Positions 15,889 to 24,780 are shown, counted from the stretch's first letter. The stretch is DNA of 64,000 bases from Thermophilibacter provencensis (GCF_030372065.1 NZ_JAUDEA010000011.1:1-64000), one strand, 5' to 3'. Numbers and translations are program-made. Notes: generated from the sequence alone by a model not told the origin.

Positions 15889-16701
15889 CTACCTCCCGCG
15901 CTCTGCGCGACGCTGGGCGCGGGCTCGCAGGGCTATCGTGCGGAGCTCCTTGGCGCGCGCGGCGTCCATGGCCTTGACGCCCTTGAGCGGATACTTGATG
16001 TCGAGCTTGTCGTATTTGACCTTGCCCATGGTGTGGTAGGGGAGAAAGTCGAGCCCTACGACGTTGTCCCAGTTTCCGATGATGCGGCCCACTGCGGCGC
16101 ACTCCTCTTCCGAGTCCGTGAGGCCGGGGACGACGACATGACGGATGAGGGTGGGGATGCCCCTTCGCGCAAGCTCGTCGCCGAGCTCGAGGGCGTGGCT
16201 CGCCGGCATGCCGCAGAGCGTCTCATGCAGGGCGGGGTCAGACGTCTTGATGTCGAGAAGAACCATGTCCGTGGCATCGAGAAGGGCCGAGAACCGCTCG
16301 GCGTGCTCGGCGGAGAACATGGCCGCGGAGGTGTCCAGGCAGGTGTGAATGCGTCCGGCGGGCGCCTCGTGGGCGGCGCGGAAGAGCGCGGCAACAAAGT
16401 CGGGCTGTGCCATGGGCTCGCCGCCTGTGACGGTGATGCCGCCGCTCTTGTAGAAGGGGCGGTTGCGCTCGTAGCGCTCGAGCACCTCGCCCACGGTCAT
16501 GCTGGTGCCGGGACCGGTCCCGTCGGCGCGCGCGAACTCCCAGGTGTCGGGGTTGTGGCAGTACTGGCAGCGCATCGGGCACCCCTGGCAGAACACCACG
16601 AGCCTCGTGCCGGGGCCATCCACGGTCCCAAAGCTCTCGATGGAGTGCAGTCGCCCAACTACGTCAACGTCACGAGTTCGACTCTTTATATCGACAGTCA
16701 C
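15889..16701 (-). CDS. pflA: pyruvate formate-lyase activating enzyme (radical SAM)
   Basis: A 270-residue radical-SAM activase that abstracts hydrogen from the glycyl-radical glycine using a 4Fe-4S cluster and S-adenosylmethionine. The cluster cysteines are in CQGCPMRCQYCHNPDTW (CX3CX2C). SAM-binding motif ITVTGGEPMAQPDF and DTSAA-type segments follow, then DMVLLDIKTSD and the conserved FLPYHTMGKVKYDKL. A GTG start at 16701 is chosen for the GGAAGG seven bases upstream and because homologues begin near this point; a longer frame upstream crosses the inverted repeat. Third gene of pflB-grcA-pflA. Confidence 0.93.
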   Translation of the reverse strand: MTVDIKSRTRDVDVVGRLHSIESFGTVDGPGTRLVVFCQGCPMRCQYCHNPDTWEFARADGTGPGTSMTVGEVLERYERNRPFYKSGGITVTGGEPMAQPDFVAALFRAAHEAPAGRIHTCLDTSAAMFSAEHAERFSALLDATDMVLLDIKTSDPALHETLCGMPASHALELGDELARRGIPTLIRHVVVPGLTDSEEECAAVGRIIGNWDNVVGLDFLPYHTMGKVKYDKLDIKYPLKGVKAMDAARAKELRTIALRARAQRRAERGR

Positions 16702-16746
16702 TTTCGCACCTTCCACCCGAACCTGTATGCAACCATGATAGACAGA

Positions 16747-16824
16747 GCGGGCGGGGAGGTTGCTGAGCAAAGTTTCTGAGCGCCAAAGACGCGAAGCACT
16801 TTGCGAAGCAACCTCCCCGCCCGC
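16747..16824 (-). promoter_or_regulatory. long inverted repeat between the glycyl-radical gene and pflA
   Basis: Arms 16747-16773 and 16798-16824 pair over 25 of 27 positions (18-bp outer GC-rich stem GCGGGCGGGGAGGTTGCT, a 2-base mismatch, then GCAAAGT), with a 24-base loop. No T-run follows on the minus strand. It probably acts as an RNA stability or partial-termination element that lowers activase expression relative to the upstream enzyme genes. Confidence 0.7.
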
Positions 16825-16847
16825 CTTACAGACAGGTCAGGTTGACC

Positions 16848-17096
16848 TTACATCGCCTCGTGGAAGGTACGGGAGATGACGTCGTCCTGCTGCTTCTTGG
16901 TGAGGGAGTTGAACTTCACCGCATAGCCGGAGACACGGATGGTAAGCTGGGGGTACTTCTCGGGGTGGGCCTGGGCGTCAAGCAGGGTCTCCTTGGTGAA
17001 GACGTTGACGTTGAGGTGGTGGCCACCCTCCTCGACATAGCCGTCAATCATGCCGACGAGGTTGTCAACCTGCTCGGGAGCAACAGTGGCGCTCAT
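16848..17096 (-). CDS. grcA: stand-alone glycyl-radical domain of pyruvate formate-lyase (GrcA/YfiD-like)
   Basis: 82 residues that equal the last 65 or so residues of full-length pyruvate formate-lyase plus a short lead. Visible parts are [28 protein letters not shown] and the radical loop RVSGYAVKF with Gly57 as the radical site, then [16 protein letters not shown]. In E. coli YfiD (GrcA) is a repair part for a PflB that has its own glycine. Here the neighbouring PflB lacks this domain, so this protein must supply the radical in every catalytic cycle if the system works. It is encoded between pflB and pflA. The start follows AGAAAGGA. Confidence 0.92.
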   Translation of the reverse strand: MSATVAPEQVDNLVGMIDGYVEEGGHHLNVNVFTKETLLDAQAHPEKYPQLTIRVSGYAVKFNSLTKKQQDDVISRTFHEAM

Positions 17097-17115
17097 GTGA
17101 GTTCCTTTCTCGTAT

Positions 17116-17194
17116 GGGTCGCCCCGAATGGGGCGACCCTCTCTGTCTCACACAGTGTAGCCGATAATTGGCACTAATCCAGTGACAATTATCG
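17116..17194 (-). promoter_or_regulatory. two hairpins between pflB and the glycyl-radical gene
   Basis: Hairpin one: GGGTCGCCCC (17116-17125) and GGGGCGACCC (17130-17139), loop GAAT. Hairpin two: CGATAATTG (17162-17170) and CAATTATCG (17186-17194) extended by CACT/AGTG across one mismatch. Neither has a T-run on the minus strand. They may process the message so that the small radical subunit is made in a different amount from the large one. The A/T-rich second palindrome could also bind a regulator; nothing identifies which. Confidence 0.6.
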
Positions 17195-17207
17195 AATTCC
17201 CCGAATG

Positions 17208-19295
17208 TTAGCAGCAGCCGCAGTCCGGGGCGGGGTTCTCGATCTGGATGTCCACGCCAAGGGCGTCGAGGTCAAGCTCGTCAAACATGACGGCATCGCT
17301 CTTGCCGAGGGCGTTGGGCACGATGGAGAACGTGTTGGAGATGCCGTCCTGGGCGTCCTTGAACGGAAGCTTGGCGACGGAGGCGAGCGACGCCACGGCG
17401 CCGTGGGTGTCGCGACGGTGCATCGGGTTGGCGCCCGGGGCGAAGGGCTCGCCGGCGCGACGGCCGTCGGGCGTGTTGCCGGTGGCGTTGCCGTAGACCA
17501 CGTTCGAGGTGATCGTGAGGATCGAGGTCGTGGGCACGGAGTTGCGGTAGGTGTCGGTCTCGCGGACGTACTTCATGAAGACCTCGACCACGTCGTGGGC
17601 GATCTGGTCCACGCGGTCGTCGTCGTTGCCGTACTTGGGGAACTCGCCCTCGACCTCGTAGTCGGTGACCAGGCCGGTCTCGTCACGGATGACCTTGACC
17701 TTGGCATACTTGATCGCGGAGAGGGAGTCGGCCACGACGGAGAGGCCGGCGATGCCCGTGGCAAACCAGCGGTGGACGTGCTCGTCGTGCAGGGCCATCT
17801 GCAGGCGCTCGTAGCAGTACTTGTCGTGCATGTAGTGGATGATGTTGAGGGAGTTGACGTACACCTCGGCCAGCCACTGCATCATGTCGCGGTACTTGGT
17901 GATGACGTCGTCGTAGTCGAGGTAGTCGCCCTCAACCGGACGGAACCTCGGGCCGACCTGCTCGCCGGTCTTCTCGTCGCGGCCGCCGTTGATGGCGTAG
18001 AGGAGGCACTTGGCGAGGTTGGCGCGGGCGCCGAAGAACTGCATCTCCTTGCCGATGCGCATGGAGGACACGCAGCAGGCGATGGCGTAGTCGTCACCGT
18101 GGTAGACGCGCATGAGGTCGTCGTTCTCGTACTGGATGGAGCTCGTGGTGATGGAGATCTTGGCGCAGTAGCGCTTGAAGGCCTCGGGGAGACGCGTGGA
18201 CCACAGCACCGTGAGGTTGGGCTCGGGGCTGGTGCCCATGTTCTCGAGGGTGTGGAGGTAGCGGAAGGCGGTCTTGGTGACCATGGAGCGACCGTCGACG
18301 CCCATGCCGCCGAGGGACTCGGTGACCCACTGCGGGTCGCCGGAGAAGAGCTCGTTGTACTCGGGGGTGCGGGCAAACTTGACCATGCGGAGCTTCATGA
18401 CGAGGTGGTCGATGATCTCCTGTGCCTCGTCCTCGGTGATGACGCCGTTCTTGAGGTCACGCTCGGCGTAGATGTCGAGGAACGTGGAGTTGCGGCCAAT
18501 GGACATGGCGGCGCCGTTCTGCTCCTTGACCGCGGCGAGGTAGCCGAAGTAGAGCCACTGGACGGCCTCCTGGAAGTTCTTGGCCGGCTTGGAGATGTCA
18601 AAGCCGTAGATCTTGCCGAGCTGGTTGAGCTCCTGGAGGGCGCGAATCTGCTCCGCGAGCTCCTCGCGGTGACGGATCGTGGCCTCGTTCATGGTCTTCT
18701 GCGTGCCGGCGTGCTCGGCCTTCTTCTCCTCGATGAGGCGGTCGACGCCGTAGAGGGCAACGCGGCGGTAGTCGCCGATGATGCGGCCGCGGCCGTAGGC
18801 ATCGGGCAGGCCGGTGATGATGTGGCTGTGACGGCACGCACGCATCTCGGGCGTGTAGCAGTCAAAGACGCCGGCGTTGTGGGTCTTGCGGTAGTTCGTG
18901 TAGATGTTCACGATCTCGGGGTCGACCTCGTAGCCGTTCTGCTTGCACGCGGCCACGGCCATGCGGATGCCGCCGTTGACCATGAGGGCGCGCTTGAGGG
19001 GCTTCTCGGTCTGAAGGCCAACGATCTTCTCGAGGGGCTGATCGATGTAGCCCGCGGGGTGGGAGATGATCGTGGAGACGAGGTCGGTGTCCATGTCGAG
19101 GACGCCGCCCGCCTCGCGCTCCTGGGCAAAGAGGCCCATGACCTCGTCCCAAAGCTTAACGGTGTTCTCCGTGGGGCCGGCGAGGAAGGACTCGTCGCCA
19201 TCATAGGGGGTGTAGTTCTTCTGGATGAAGTCACGAACGTCGATCTCGTGCTCCCAGTTGCCACCCACAAAGCCCTGCCATGCTTCCTGACTCAC
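17208..19295 (-). CDS. pflB: pyruvate formate-lyase core, lacking the C-terminal glycyl-radical domain
   Basis: Converts pyruvate and CoA to acetyl-CoA and formate anaerobically. The 695-residue chain carries the active-site cysteine pair (Cys407-Cys408 in [12 protein letters not shown]) and the usual barrel segments ([49 protein letters not shown]). Full-length enzymes are about 750-770 residues and end in a glycine-radical domain with RVSGY. This chain stops after [13 protein letters not shown] and a new tail ending PAPDCGCC, and the radical domain is the next gene. The GTG start at 19295 follows TAAGGAGCG. The Cys-rich tail is unusual; its role is unknown. Confidence 0.94.
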   Translation of the reverse strand: MSQEAWQGFVGGNWEHEIDVRDFIQKNYTPYDGDESFLAGPTENTVKLWDEVMGLFAQEREAGGVLDMDTDLVSTIISHPAGYIDQPLEKIVGLQTEKPLKRALMVNGGIRMAVAACKQNGYEVDPEIVNIYTNYRKTHNAGVFDCYTPEMRACRHSHIITGLPDAYGRGRIIGDYRRVALYGVDRLIEEKKAEHAGTQKTMNEATIRHREELAEQIRALQELNQLGKIYGFDISKPAKNFQEAVQWLYFGYLAAVKEQNGAAMSIGRNSTFLDIYAERDLKNGVITEDEAQEIIDHLVMKLRMVKFARTPEYNELFSGDPQWVTESLGGMGVDGRSMVTKTAFRYLHTLENMGTSPEPNLTVLWSTRLPEAFKRYCAKISITTSSIQYENDDLMRVYHGDDYAIACCVSSMRIGKEMQFFGARANLAKCLLYAINGGRDEKTGEQVGPRFRPVEGDYLDYDDVITKYRDMMQWLAEVYVNSLNIIHYMHDKYCYERLQMALHDEHVHRWFATGIAGLSVVADSLSAIKYAKVKVIRDETGLVTDYEVEGEFPKYGNDDDRVDQIAHDVVEVFMKYVRETDTYRNSVPTTSILTITSNVVYGNATGNTPDGRRAGEPFAPGANPMHRRDTHGAVASLASVAKLPFKDAQDGISNTFSIVPNALGKSDAVMFDELDLDALGVDIQIENPAPDCGCC

Positions 19296-19455
19296 TGCTC
19301 ACGCTCCTTAGACGTGGTCGTTGCGTAGCCGTTGGCGTAACGGCGCCCTTAAAATTACCAGACTTGTGGAGCGTTGATGGTGAGAATGAGTTAGACAGGG
19401 TTTACACCGCGCAATTTTCACAGCTCAATGTATGTGGCGAGAAGCGCATTGCGCC

Positions 19456-19492
19456 AAAAAAGAGAGGGCGTCACCGTACGGGTGACGCCCTC
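19456..19492 (-). terminator. intrinsic terminator of the GH3-gtrA transcript
   Basis: A 12-bp perfect stem (19464-19475 with 19481-19492, loop GTACG) is followed on the minus strand by TCTTTTTT. It lies just downstream of the GtrA-like gene and upstream of the pflB promoter region. Confidence 0.88.
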
Positions 19493-19529
19493 GTTGGGGG
19501 AGGCGCTAGGCGGGGAGAAGTGGGAGCGC

Positions 19530-20090
19530 CTACGCCTCCTTGGGCTTGGCCTCGCCCTCGGGGAAGATCTTTTTGTTGACGAAGAAGAAGACCACCATCG
19601 AGATGCCGCCGTTGAGCACCGTGGTGCCGATGTTGTAGATCCAGTCGGGCACAAACATGCCGGCCACGGCGACCCAGACGCAGTTGATGGAGTTCACGAT
19701 GCAGGTGATGATGATGAACGCCACCAGGTACCAGGCGATCTGCGGGCCGATTTTGCCCTTGGAGCGGAAGACGAGGCTGCGCTGAATGGGGAAGTTGATG
19801 CACTCGCCTATCACCATGGCGACCATGTAGGCGCAGAAGTAGGCAAGACCGCCGTGCGCCTGGTCATAGCCCAGGATATTCCACTGGAAGGTCTCGCCGA
19901 ACAGCGTCACCGGGATGCCGGGCCAGCCGAAGGACGCGTCGCCGAGAAAGGCAAAGGCGGAGGGCAGGAACGTGAGCATGAGGTACTTGAAGACCGTGAT
20001 CACGTTGGAGACGATGACGAAGAGGCCTCCCTCGCGGATCCAGGTGGCGGCGGACGGGTGCTTCTCGGCGAAGCTGCTCCAGAAGTTCAT
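19530..20090 (-). CDS. GtrA-like membrane protein
   Basis: 186 residues with four membrane segments in the GtrA pattern: FVIVSNVITVFKYLML, YFCAYMVAMVIGE, QIAWYLVAFIIITCIVN and NGGISMVVFFFVNKKIF. The motif ECINFPIQRSLVFRSKGK between helices two and three (N-F...W/L-V-F) is typical of the family. Members help move polyprenyl-linked sugars across the membrane for cell-surface glycosylation. The gene lies 27 bases after the GH3 gene on the same strand, so they form an operon closed by the terminator at 19456-19492. Confidence 0.82.
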   Translation of the reverse strand: MNFWSSFAEKHPSAATWIREGGLFVIVSNVITVFKYLMLTFLPSAFAFLGDASFGWPGIPVTLFGETFQWNILGYDQAHGGLAYFCAYMVAMVIGECINFPIQRSLVFRSKGKIGPQIAWYLVAFIIITCIVNSINCVWVAVAGMFVPDWIYNIGTTVLNGGISMVVFFFVNKKIFPEGEAKPKEA

Positions 20091-20117
20091 GGGCGTACTC
20101 CTTACGTGAGGGTCTGA

Positions 20118-22628
20118 CTAGCGCCTGCGCGAGGCGGCATCGATCTTCTTGGCGAGGCTGGCGTTCTGAATGAGGTTCATGACGAGGGCAAAGAGGATGG
20201 GCACGGCGATCCACAGCACCCAGAGCAGGATGCCGATGCCCACGCCCCAGCCCAGAGCGAGGGAGAGGGCAAGAAGGACGACGCCGCCCCAGCCAAAGCC
20301 CTTGACCTCGCGAACGAGGGCGTCAACCACCGCCATGTCCACCATGCCCCCGGTCATCTTGGCAATGGCCCTGAGCGGCATGTTCCAAATGAAGAGCACG
20401 TTGAGGTTGGGGTGGCCGGAGCGGTCGGCCACGCTCTTCATGGCGCGCAGCACCGCCCACACGAGCAAGAAGATGAGGGAGCGCCCGCGATTGAGGTCGC
20501 GGAAGCAGATGTTGCGGTCAACCTGGGTCTGGCCGTCGGGGATGGCGTGGCCGAGAAGGGCGGCGAAGTGGGCGTCGTCAACGGAGAGGACGTCAGCCTT
20601 CTCGTAGGGGGTCACGTCGACGCCCTCGTAGGGGTTCGGCGCCCCCGTGCCCGCAACCGTGACGGTGCCAACGAGGCGGATGTCGCTCGCGGACGCGCCG
20701 ACGCGCAGCTCGTAGGTGCCGCCCTCGACCTCCCAGCGGTTGGTCTTGACGTTGAAGTAGCGGAAGGCCTTGTCGTCGAGCTCGATGCTGACGGTCTTGG
20801 ACTCGCCGGGCTCAAGCTGGACCTTGGCAAAGCCCTTGAGCTCCTCCTCGGGGCGGAAGACCTTTGCGCCGGGCAGCGCCACGTAGAGCTGCGCGACCTC
20901 CGCGCCGGCGACCGTGCCGGTGTTGGTGATCGTGAAGCTCACGCCCTTCTCGGTGGACTTGATGCCCGAGTAGGAGAAGGTGGTGTAGGAGAGGCCGTAG
21001 CCAAACGGGAAGGCAACGTCCACGCCCGCCGTCTGGAAGTAGCGATAGCCGACGTAGAGGCCCTCGCGGTACTCCGCGCTGTGCTCGTCGGAGGGGAAGC
21101 TGGCGGAGGAGGGGACGTCCGCGAGGCGCTTGGGCCAGGTCTCGGTGAGCTTGCCCGAGGGGCACGTGCGCCCGGTCACCACGTCGAGCGCGGCGCCGGC
21201 GCCGGCCTGGCCGCCGAGGGCGCAGTAGAGCACCGAGCGCGCGTCTGCCATCCAGTCGCTCTCCACGCAGGAGCCCGCGCTGAGGAGCACCACCACGTTG
21301 GGGTTGACCTCGGCGACGGCGTGCGCGAGCTCAAGCTGGTTCTCGTTCATGCGCATGCTGAGGCGCTCGGCGCCCTCGGACTCCGCGATCTCGTCGAGGC
21401 CGAGGCAGAGCAGGATAACGTCCGCGCTCTTTGCAAGGTCGAGCGCCGCGCTGCGCTTGGAGGGGTTCTCGCCGCCGTGGCGCTCGAAGCCGGGCTCGTA
21501 GCCTACGAGGTCGAGGTCGGTCTCGCCGATGAGGTCGAGCAGGCTGTCCACGCGGGTGCAGTTGACGGCGGAGGAGCCGGCGCCCTGGTAGCGCGGAGTC
21601 TTGGCAAAGTCGCCTATGAGGGCGACCTTGGTGCGGGCGGGCAGGGGGAGGAGGTCCTGCTCGTTCTTGAGCAGGACGCAGCCGGCGGCGGCCGCCTCGC
21701 GCGCAAGCGCGTGATGGGCGTCGACGTCAAAGGTCTTGGGTGCGCCCTCCACGGCCTCACGCGTGGAGAGGGCGAGCTCGATCGCCTCGTCGACGCGCTC
21801 GTCGATGTCGCGCTCGGAGAGATCGCCCCGCTCGACGGCGGCCATGAGCTCGCGCACCGAGCCCAGGCCGGGCGCGGGCATCTCGTAGGTGGAGCCCGCC
21901 GCCACGCCGGCCGCGTGGTCGTTGGAGCCGCCCCAGTCGGTGACGACGGCGCCGTCAAAGCCCCACTCGTCGCGCAGGATCTCCTTGAGCAGATGCTCGT
22001 TCTCGTTGGCGTACGTGCCGTTGACGAGGTTGTAGGAGCTCATGATGGTCTTGGGGTCGGACTCGCGCGTGACGATCTCAAAGCCCGTGAGGTAGATCTC
22101 GCGCAGCGTGCGCTCGTCAAGGACGGAGTCGGACGCCTGACGTCTCGCCTCCTGGCTGTTGACGGCGTAGTGCTTGGGGCAGGCGCCGATGCCGTTGGAC
22201 TGGACGCCGCGCACAAAGGCGGCGGCCATCTTGCCGGAGAGGTACGGATCCTCCGAGAAGTACTCAAAGTTGCGGCCGCAGAGGGGGTTGCGCTTGATGC
22301 AGAGGCCGGGCGCCAGGAGCGTGGCCACGCCCTGCGCTGTTGCCTCCTGGCCCATGGCGGCGCCCACGCGCTCCTCGAGCTCCTCGTCCCAGGTGTTTGC
22401 CATGGTAACGGCGGTGGGGAAGCACGTTGCGGGGTCGGAGCCGTTGAGGCCGAGGTGGTCGGCCGCGCCCGCCTGGTGACGAACGCCCGAGGGGCCGTCG
22501 GAGAACTCGACGACGGGGATGTCCAGGCGCTCGTTGGGCCAGGATCCAAACGTGGTGGCGCCCTGGAGCAGCGCGCACTTCTCGGCGAGCGACATCCGGG
22601 CGATCAGCTTCTCGTGTTTCATCTTCAC
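20118..22628 (-). CDS. GH3 beta-glucosidase-like enzyme with C-terminal membrane hairpin
   Basis: 836 residues. The first 620 or so form a GH3 enzyme: barrel start EKCALLQGATTFGSW, substrate loop CPKHYAVNSQEARR, nucleophile Asp in AVVTDWGGSNDH, the alpha/beta sandwich (KVALIGDFAKTPRYQGAGSS) and a fibronectin III-like domain (SFTITNTGTVAGAEVAQLYV). Such enzymes release beta-linked glucose or xylose from oligosaccharides. The last 200 residues are unusual for GH3: an acidic-basic linker, then two long hydrophobic spans (GVVLLALSLALGWGVGIGIL and VLWIAVPILFALVMNLI) and a basic tail ending SRRR. There is no N-terminal signal peptide, so the catalytic part should face the cytoplasm, tethered to the membrane. 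In operon with the GtrA-like gene. Confidence 0.9.
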   Translation of the reverse strand: MKMKHEKLIARMSLAEKCALLQGATTFGSWPNERLDIPVVEFSDGPSGVRHQAGAADHLGLNGSDPATCFPTAVTMANTWDEELEERVGAAMGQEATAQGVATLLAPGLCIKRNPLCGRNFEYFSEDPYLSGKMAAAFVRGVQSNGIGACPKHYAVNSQEARRQASDSVLDERTLREIYLTGFEIVTRESDPKTIMSSYNLVNGTYANENEHLLKEILRDEWGFDGAVVTDWGGSNDHAAGVAAGSTYEMPAPGLGSVRELMAAVERGDLSERDIDERVDEAIELALSTREAVEGAPKTFDVDAHHALAREAAAAGCVLLKNEQDLLPLPARTKVALIGDFAKTPRYQGAGSSAVNCTRVDSLLDLIGETDLDLVGYEPGFERHGGENPSKRSAALDLAKSADVILLCLGLDEIAESEGAERLSMRMNENQLELAHAVAEVNPNVVVLLSAGSCVESDWMADARSVLYCALGGQAGAGAALDVVTGRTCPSGKLTETWPKRLADVPSSASFPSDEHSAEYREGLYVGYRYFQTAGVDVAFPFGYGLSYTTFSYSGIKSTEKGVSFTITNTGTVAGAEVAQLYVALPGAKVFRPEEELKGFAKVQLEPGESKTVSIELDDKAFRYFNVKTNRWEVEGGTYELRVGASASDIRLVGTVTVAGTGAPNPYEGVDVTPYEKADVLSVDDAHFAALLGHAIPDGQTQVDRNICFRDLNRGRSLIFLLVWAVLRAMKSVADRSGHPNLNVLFIWNMPLRAIAKMTGGMVDMAVVDALVREVKGFGWGGVVLLALSLALGWGVGIGILLWVLWIAVPILFALVMNLIQNASLAKKIDAASRRR

Positions 22629-22695
22629 ACTCCTCTGGCCGAGTCTGTTGCGTCAGATGATACGAGGGGGCGCGATGCGCCCTGCCTGGCTGTCA

Positions 22696-22723
22696 CAATC
22701 GGCTTCAAATGAGACACGATTGG
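22696..22723 (-). promoter_or_regulatory. inverted repeat upstream of the GH3 gene (possible operator)
   Basis: CAATCG (22696-22701) and CGATTG (22718-22723) are inverted with 16 bases between, 68 bases upstream of the GH3 start. The spacing would suit a dimeric regulator, but no regulator gene is adjacent and the arms are short. Confidence 0.3.
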
Positions 22724-22821
22724 CACTCGCCGCTACCCGGCGGTCTGTCAAATGGGGACGTGTTTTTTCTCTCAGAGATTCTGGGACAGGTCTGGGGCGC
22801 GCCGGGAGGCGTGCGCACAAA

Positions 22822-22874
22822 AGCCCCTCCCAAACCTTCATTTTGGCGAGAAGAACGTTGGTTTGGAAGGGGCT
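22822..22874. repeat. 53-nt hairpin repeat, copy 1 (AGCCCCTCCCAAACC family)
   Basis: Arms AGCCCCTCCCAAACC (22822-22836) and GGTTTGGAAGGGGCT (22860-22874) pair with one mismatch around a loop with TTTTGGCGAGAAGAACG. The copy at 26421-26473 is identical but for one base and has the same orientation; a diverged copy is at 26359-26409. It lies 27 bases downstream of the 22901-23671 gene stop and could end that operon's transcript on the minus strand. Confidence 0.85.
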
Positions 22875-22900
22875 AACTAACGGGGGACGAGCCCGGTCGT

Positions 22901-23671
22901 CTACCAGACGAACGGGATGATGAGCTTGGTGCGATCGGCGTACTCGCGGTACCTGAGGTCCTTGCCGTAGCGCGCCTCGTGACCCTTGGCCATGCGCCGG
23001 GCGCCGTCGAGCATGATGAAGACGATGCAGACAAAGCCGACGAGCGCCATGGCCCACTGGCCCACACCGGTAAGGCTCGTCACTCCAGCAAGAAGAACGC
23101 CCATCCAGAAGAGCATCTCGCCCAGGTAGTTGGGGCAGCGCACGAGCCTGAAGAGCCCCTCGGTGGCGACCATGTCCGGGTGCGCGGCCTTCTGGGCACT
23201 CTTCTGCTGGTCGGCCACGGCCTCGATCACGGCACCAACGGCCATGACCACGACGCCCACCCAGAGCACCGCGTCATCGGGCGTGCCGTTTGCCAGGCGC
23301 AGGTGCAGCCCCGCGGTCTCGCAGACGTAGAGCGCGCCCATGAAGAGCCACGCGAGCGCCTTCACAAAGACGGGTGGCTCCTTGCCCACCTTGGTGGCGA
23401 GCACCTTGCGGTAGGCGGCGTTGCCCATCTCGCGCCGCCACAAAAAGACACCCAGGCGCAGCCCATAGGCAAGGCAGACGAGAAGCCCGGCGACGAGTCC
23501 CGGCGTGAGCGCGTTGCCGGCGATGCCCGCCCCGGCAACCAGGCAGGCAAGCGCGATCGCTGCCACCGCAAGACCGTAGCCGATCGACATGAACCACACG
23601 AAGCGCTTGAACCCCATGCAGCAGGCCACGAGGGCAACGCAGAAGAGCGTGCCGATAAGAACCCAGTTCAT
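22901..23671 (-). CDS. DUF1295 / isoprenylcysteine-methyltransferase-like membrane protein
   Basis: 256 residues with about seven hydrophobic segments. The C-terminal part carries the family signature GLFRLVRCPNYLGEMLFWMG and the end EARYGKDLRYREYADRTK, as in DUF1295 proteins of the steroid 5-alpha-reductase/ICMT superfamily, which use NADPH or SAM to modify hydrophobic substrates. The substrate here is unknown. It is the last gene of the TetR-controlled operon; its start overlaps the end of the NAD(P)-binding gene by one base. Confidence 0.83.
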   Translation of the reverse strand: MNWVLIGTLFCVALVACCMGFKRFVWFMSIGYGLAVAAIALACLVAGAGIAGNALTPGLVAGLLVCLAYGLRLGVFLWRREMGNAAYRKVLATKVGKEPPVFVKALAWLFMGALYVCETAGLHLRLANGTPDDAVLWVGVVVMAVGAVIEAVADQQKSAQKAAHPDMVATEGLFRLVRCPNYLGEMLFWMGVLLAGVTSLTGVGQWAMALVGFVCIVFIMLDGARRMAKGHEARYGKDLRYREYADRTKLIIPFVW

Positions 23672-24589
23672 CAGCGCTCACCGCCCTTCTCGGCTGCTGC
23701 CTTGGCGGCGAGCTCGGCCTCGATCACGGGCGCGTAGCTCTTCTCGGCGATGTACTCCTTGAAGCTGCGGCCGGGAACCTCGGTGTTGCCCACACAGTCA
23801 TTGAGCAGCGTGAACTTGGAGAACTTGAGCACGTCGGACTTGCCCTGCGCCTTGATCTTGGGGAGCATCCCCAGCACGTCCATCATGAATGCCGGCACGG
23901 TCTTGACCGGGCCGTTCGTGACGCCGTCGGCGTTGTAGAACATCTCGGCGATCTGGCGGTAGGTGTAGGTCTCGGTGCCGCCCACGAAGTAGGTCTTGTT
24001 CTCGTCGCGCATGGTCTTAAGGATGAAGCCCGCAAAGTCGCGCGTGTCGATGACGTTGGCGCGCGGCTCAAAGCCACCCTTGGTCTTGAGGAGCTGCACG
24101 CTCTTTGACTTGATCATGGGCCAGAAGACGTGCGCGATGTCGTAGAAGTAGCCGGTAGGACGCCAGATCACGTAGGTGAGGCCGGATGCCTTGAGCGCCT
24201 CCTCCAGCATGAACTTGCTGTGGACCATCGGGATGCCCTCGCCCTTGTTGGCGTTGATGACGGAGACGTAGCCAAAGTGCTTGACGCCCGCCGCCCGCGC
24301 CGCCTCAATGAGGTTGAGGTTTCCCTGGTAGTCGATGTCGTAGTTGGTGAAGCGCGTGGAAGCGCCGGTGAGGCCGACGGTCGTGATGACCACGTCCGCC
24401 CCGTCGCAGAGGCCCTCCAGGGTCTCCGGGCGCGTGACGTCGATCTGACGCGTCTCAAAGCGCGAGGCGTCCACGTCTGCGGGCACGCGCGTGACGGCGT
24501 CTGCGGCCGCGATCTGGTGGTCGGTCGCGCAGAGCGCGCAGGATGTCGGAGCCCAGCTTGCCAAAGGCTCCCGCGAGAACGATCCTCAT
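23671..24589 (-). pseudogene. NAD(P)-binding atypical short-chain dehydrogenase, frameshifted near the N terminus
   Basis: The main frame gives an NmrA/atypical-SDR protein: DGADVVITTVGLTGASTRFTN, NLIEAARAAGVKHFGYVSV, the active-site region KFMLEEALKASGLTYVIWRPTGYFYD and YTYRQIAEMFYNADG. The expected Rossmann start, MRIVLAGAFGKLGSDILRAL with the glycine-rich loop, is encoded from ATG 24589 in another frame, right after GGAGG and the stop of the previous gene. The two frames meet near 24524-24545. The length from that start, 919 bases, is one over a multiple of three, so a one-base insertion in a CGCGC-rich run explains it. Either the gene is broken, or it is a base-calling error, or frameshifting occurs. 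Repaired length would be 305 residues. Confidence 0.8.
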
Positions 24590-24757
24590 CTACTTGACCT
24601 CCTTCGGGCTCGCTGCGTGGAGCATGAGGGTGCCCCAGAGGAAGCAGGCCATCGACAGTGTGTTGGTGAGCTGGGCCACCCGGTGCATGGAGCTCGAGTC
24701 GTCAAACTTCGCCCCGAGGTAGCCCATGCCGAGTATGAACACGAAGGCGAGCGACAT
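24590..24757 (-). CDS. 55-aa small membrane protein
   Basis: A tiny gene filling the gap between the flavin-reductase stop and the NAD(P)-binding gene. The sequence has two hydrophobic spans, MSLAFVFILGMGYLG and LTNTLSMACFLWGTLMLHAA, joined by KFDDSSSMHRVAQ. Start ATG 24757 is preceded by GGGCGGGGG at a rather long distance. The stop TAG is immediately followed by the ATG of the next gene, which supports it being translated in the operon. No family recognised; a subunit of a membrane-bound redox complex is possible. Confidence 0.6.
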   Translation of the reverse strand: MSLAFVFILGMGYLGAKFDDSSSMHRVAQLTNTLSMACFLWGTLMLHAASPKEVK

Positions 24758-24780
24758 CGCGACGGTGATGCCCCCGCCCG

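Noticed and set aside
19400-19440. Rex or FNR site in front of pflB
   Set aside because: TGTGAAAATTGCGC resembles only one half of a Rex site; the other half is missing and no FNR pattern is present.
22740-22800. TGGGGACGTGTTTTTTCTC stretch as a terminator or another repeat
   Set aside because: T-run present but no stable stem in front of it, and no second copy found.
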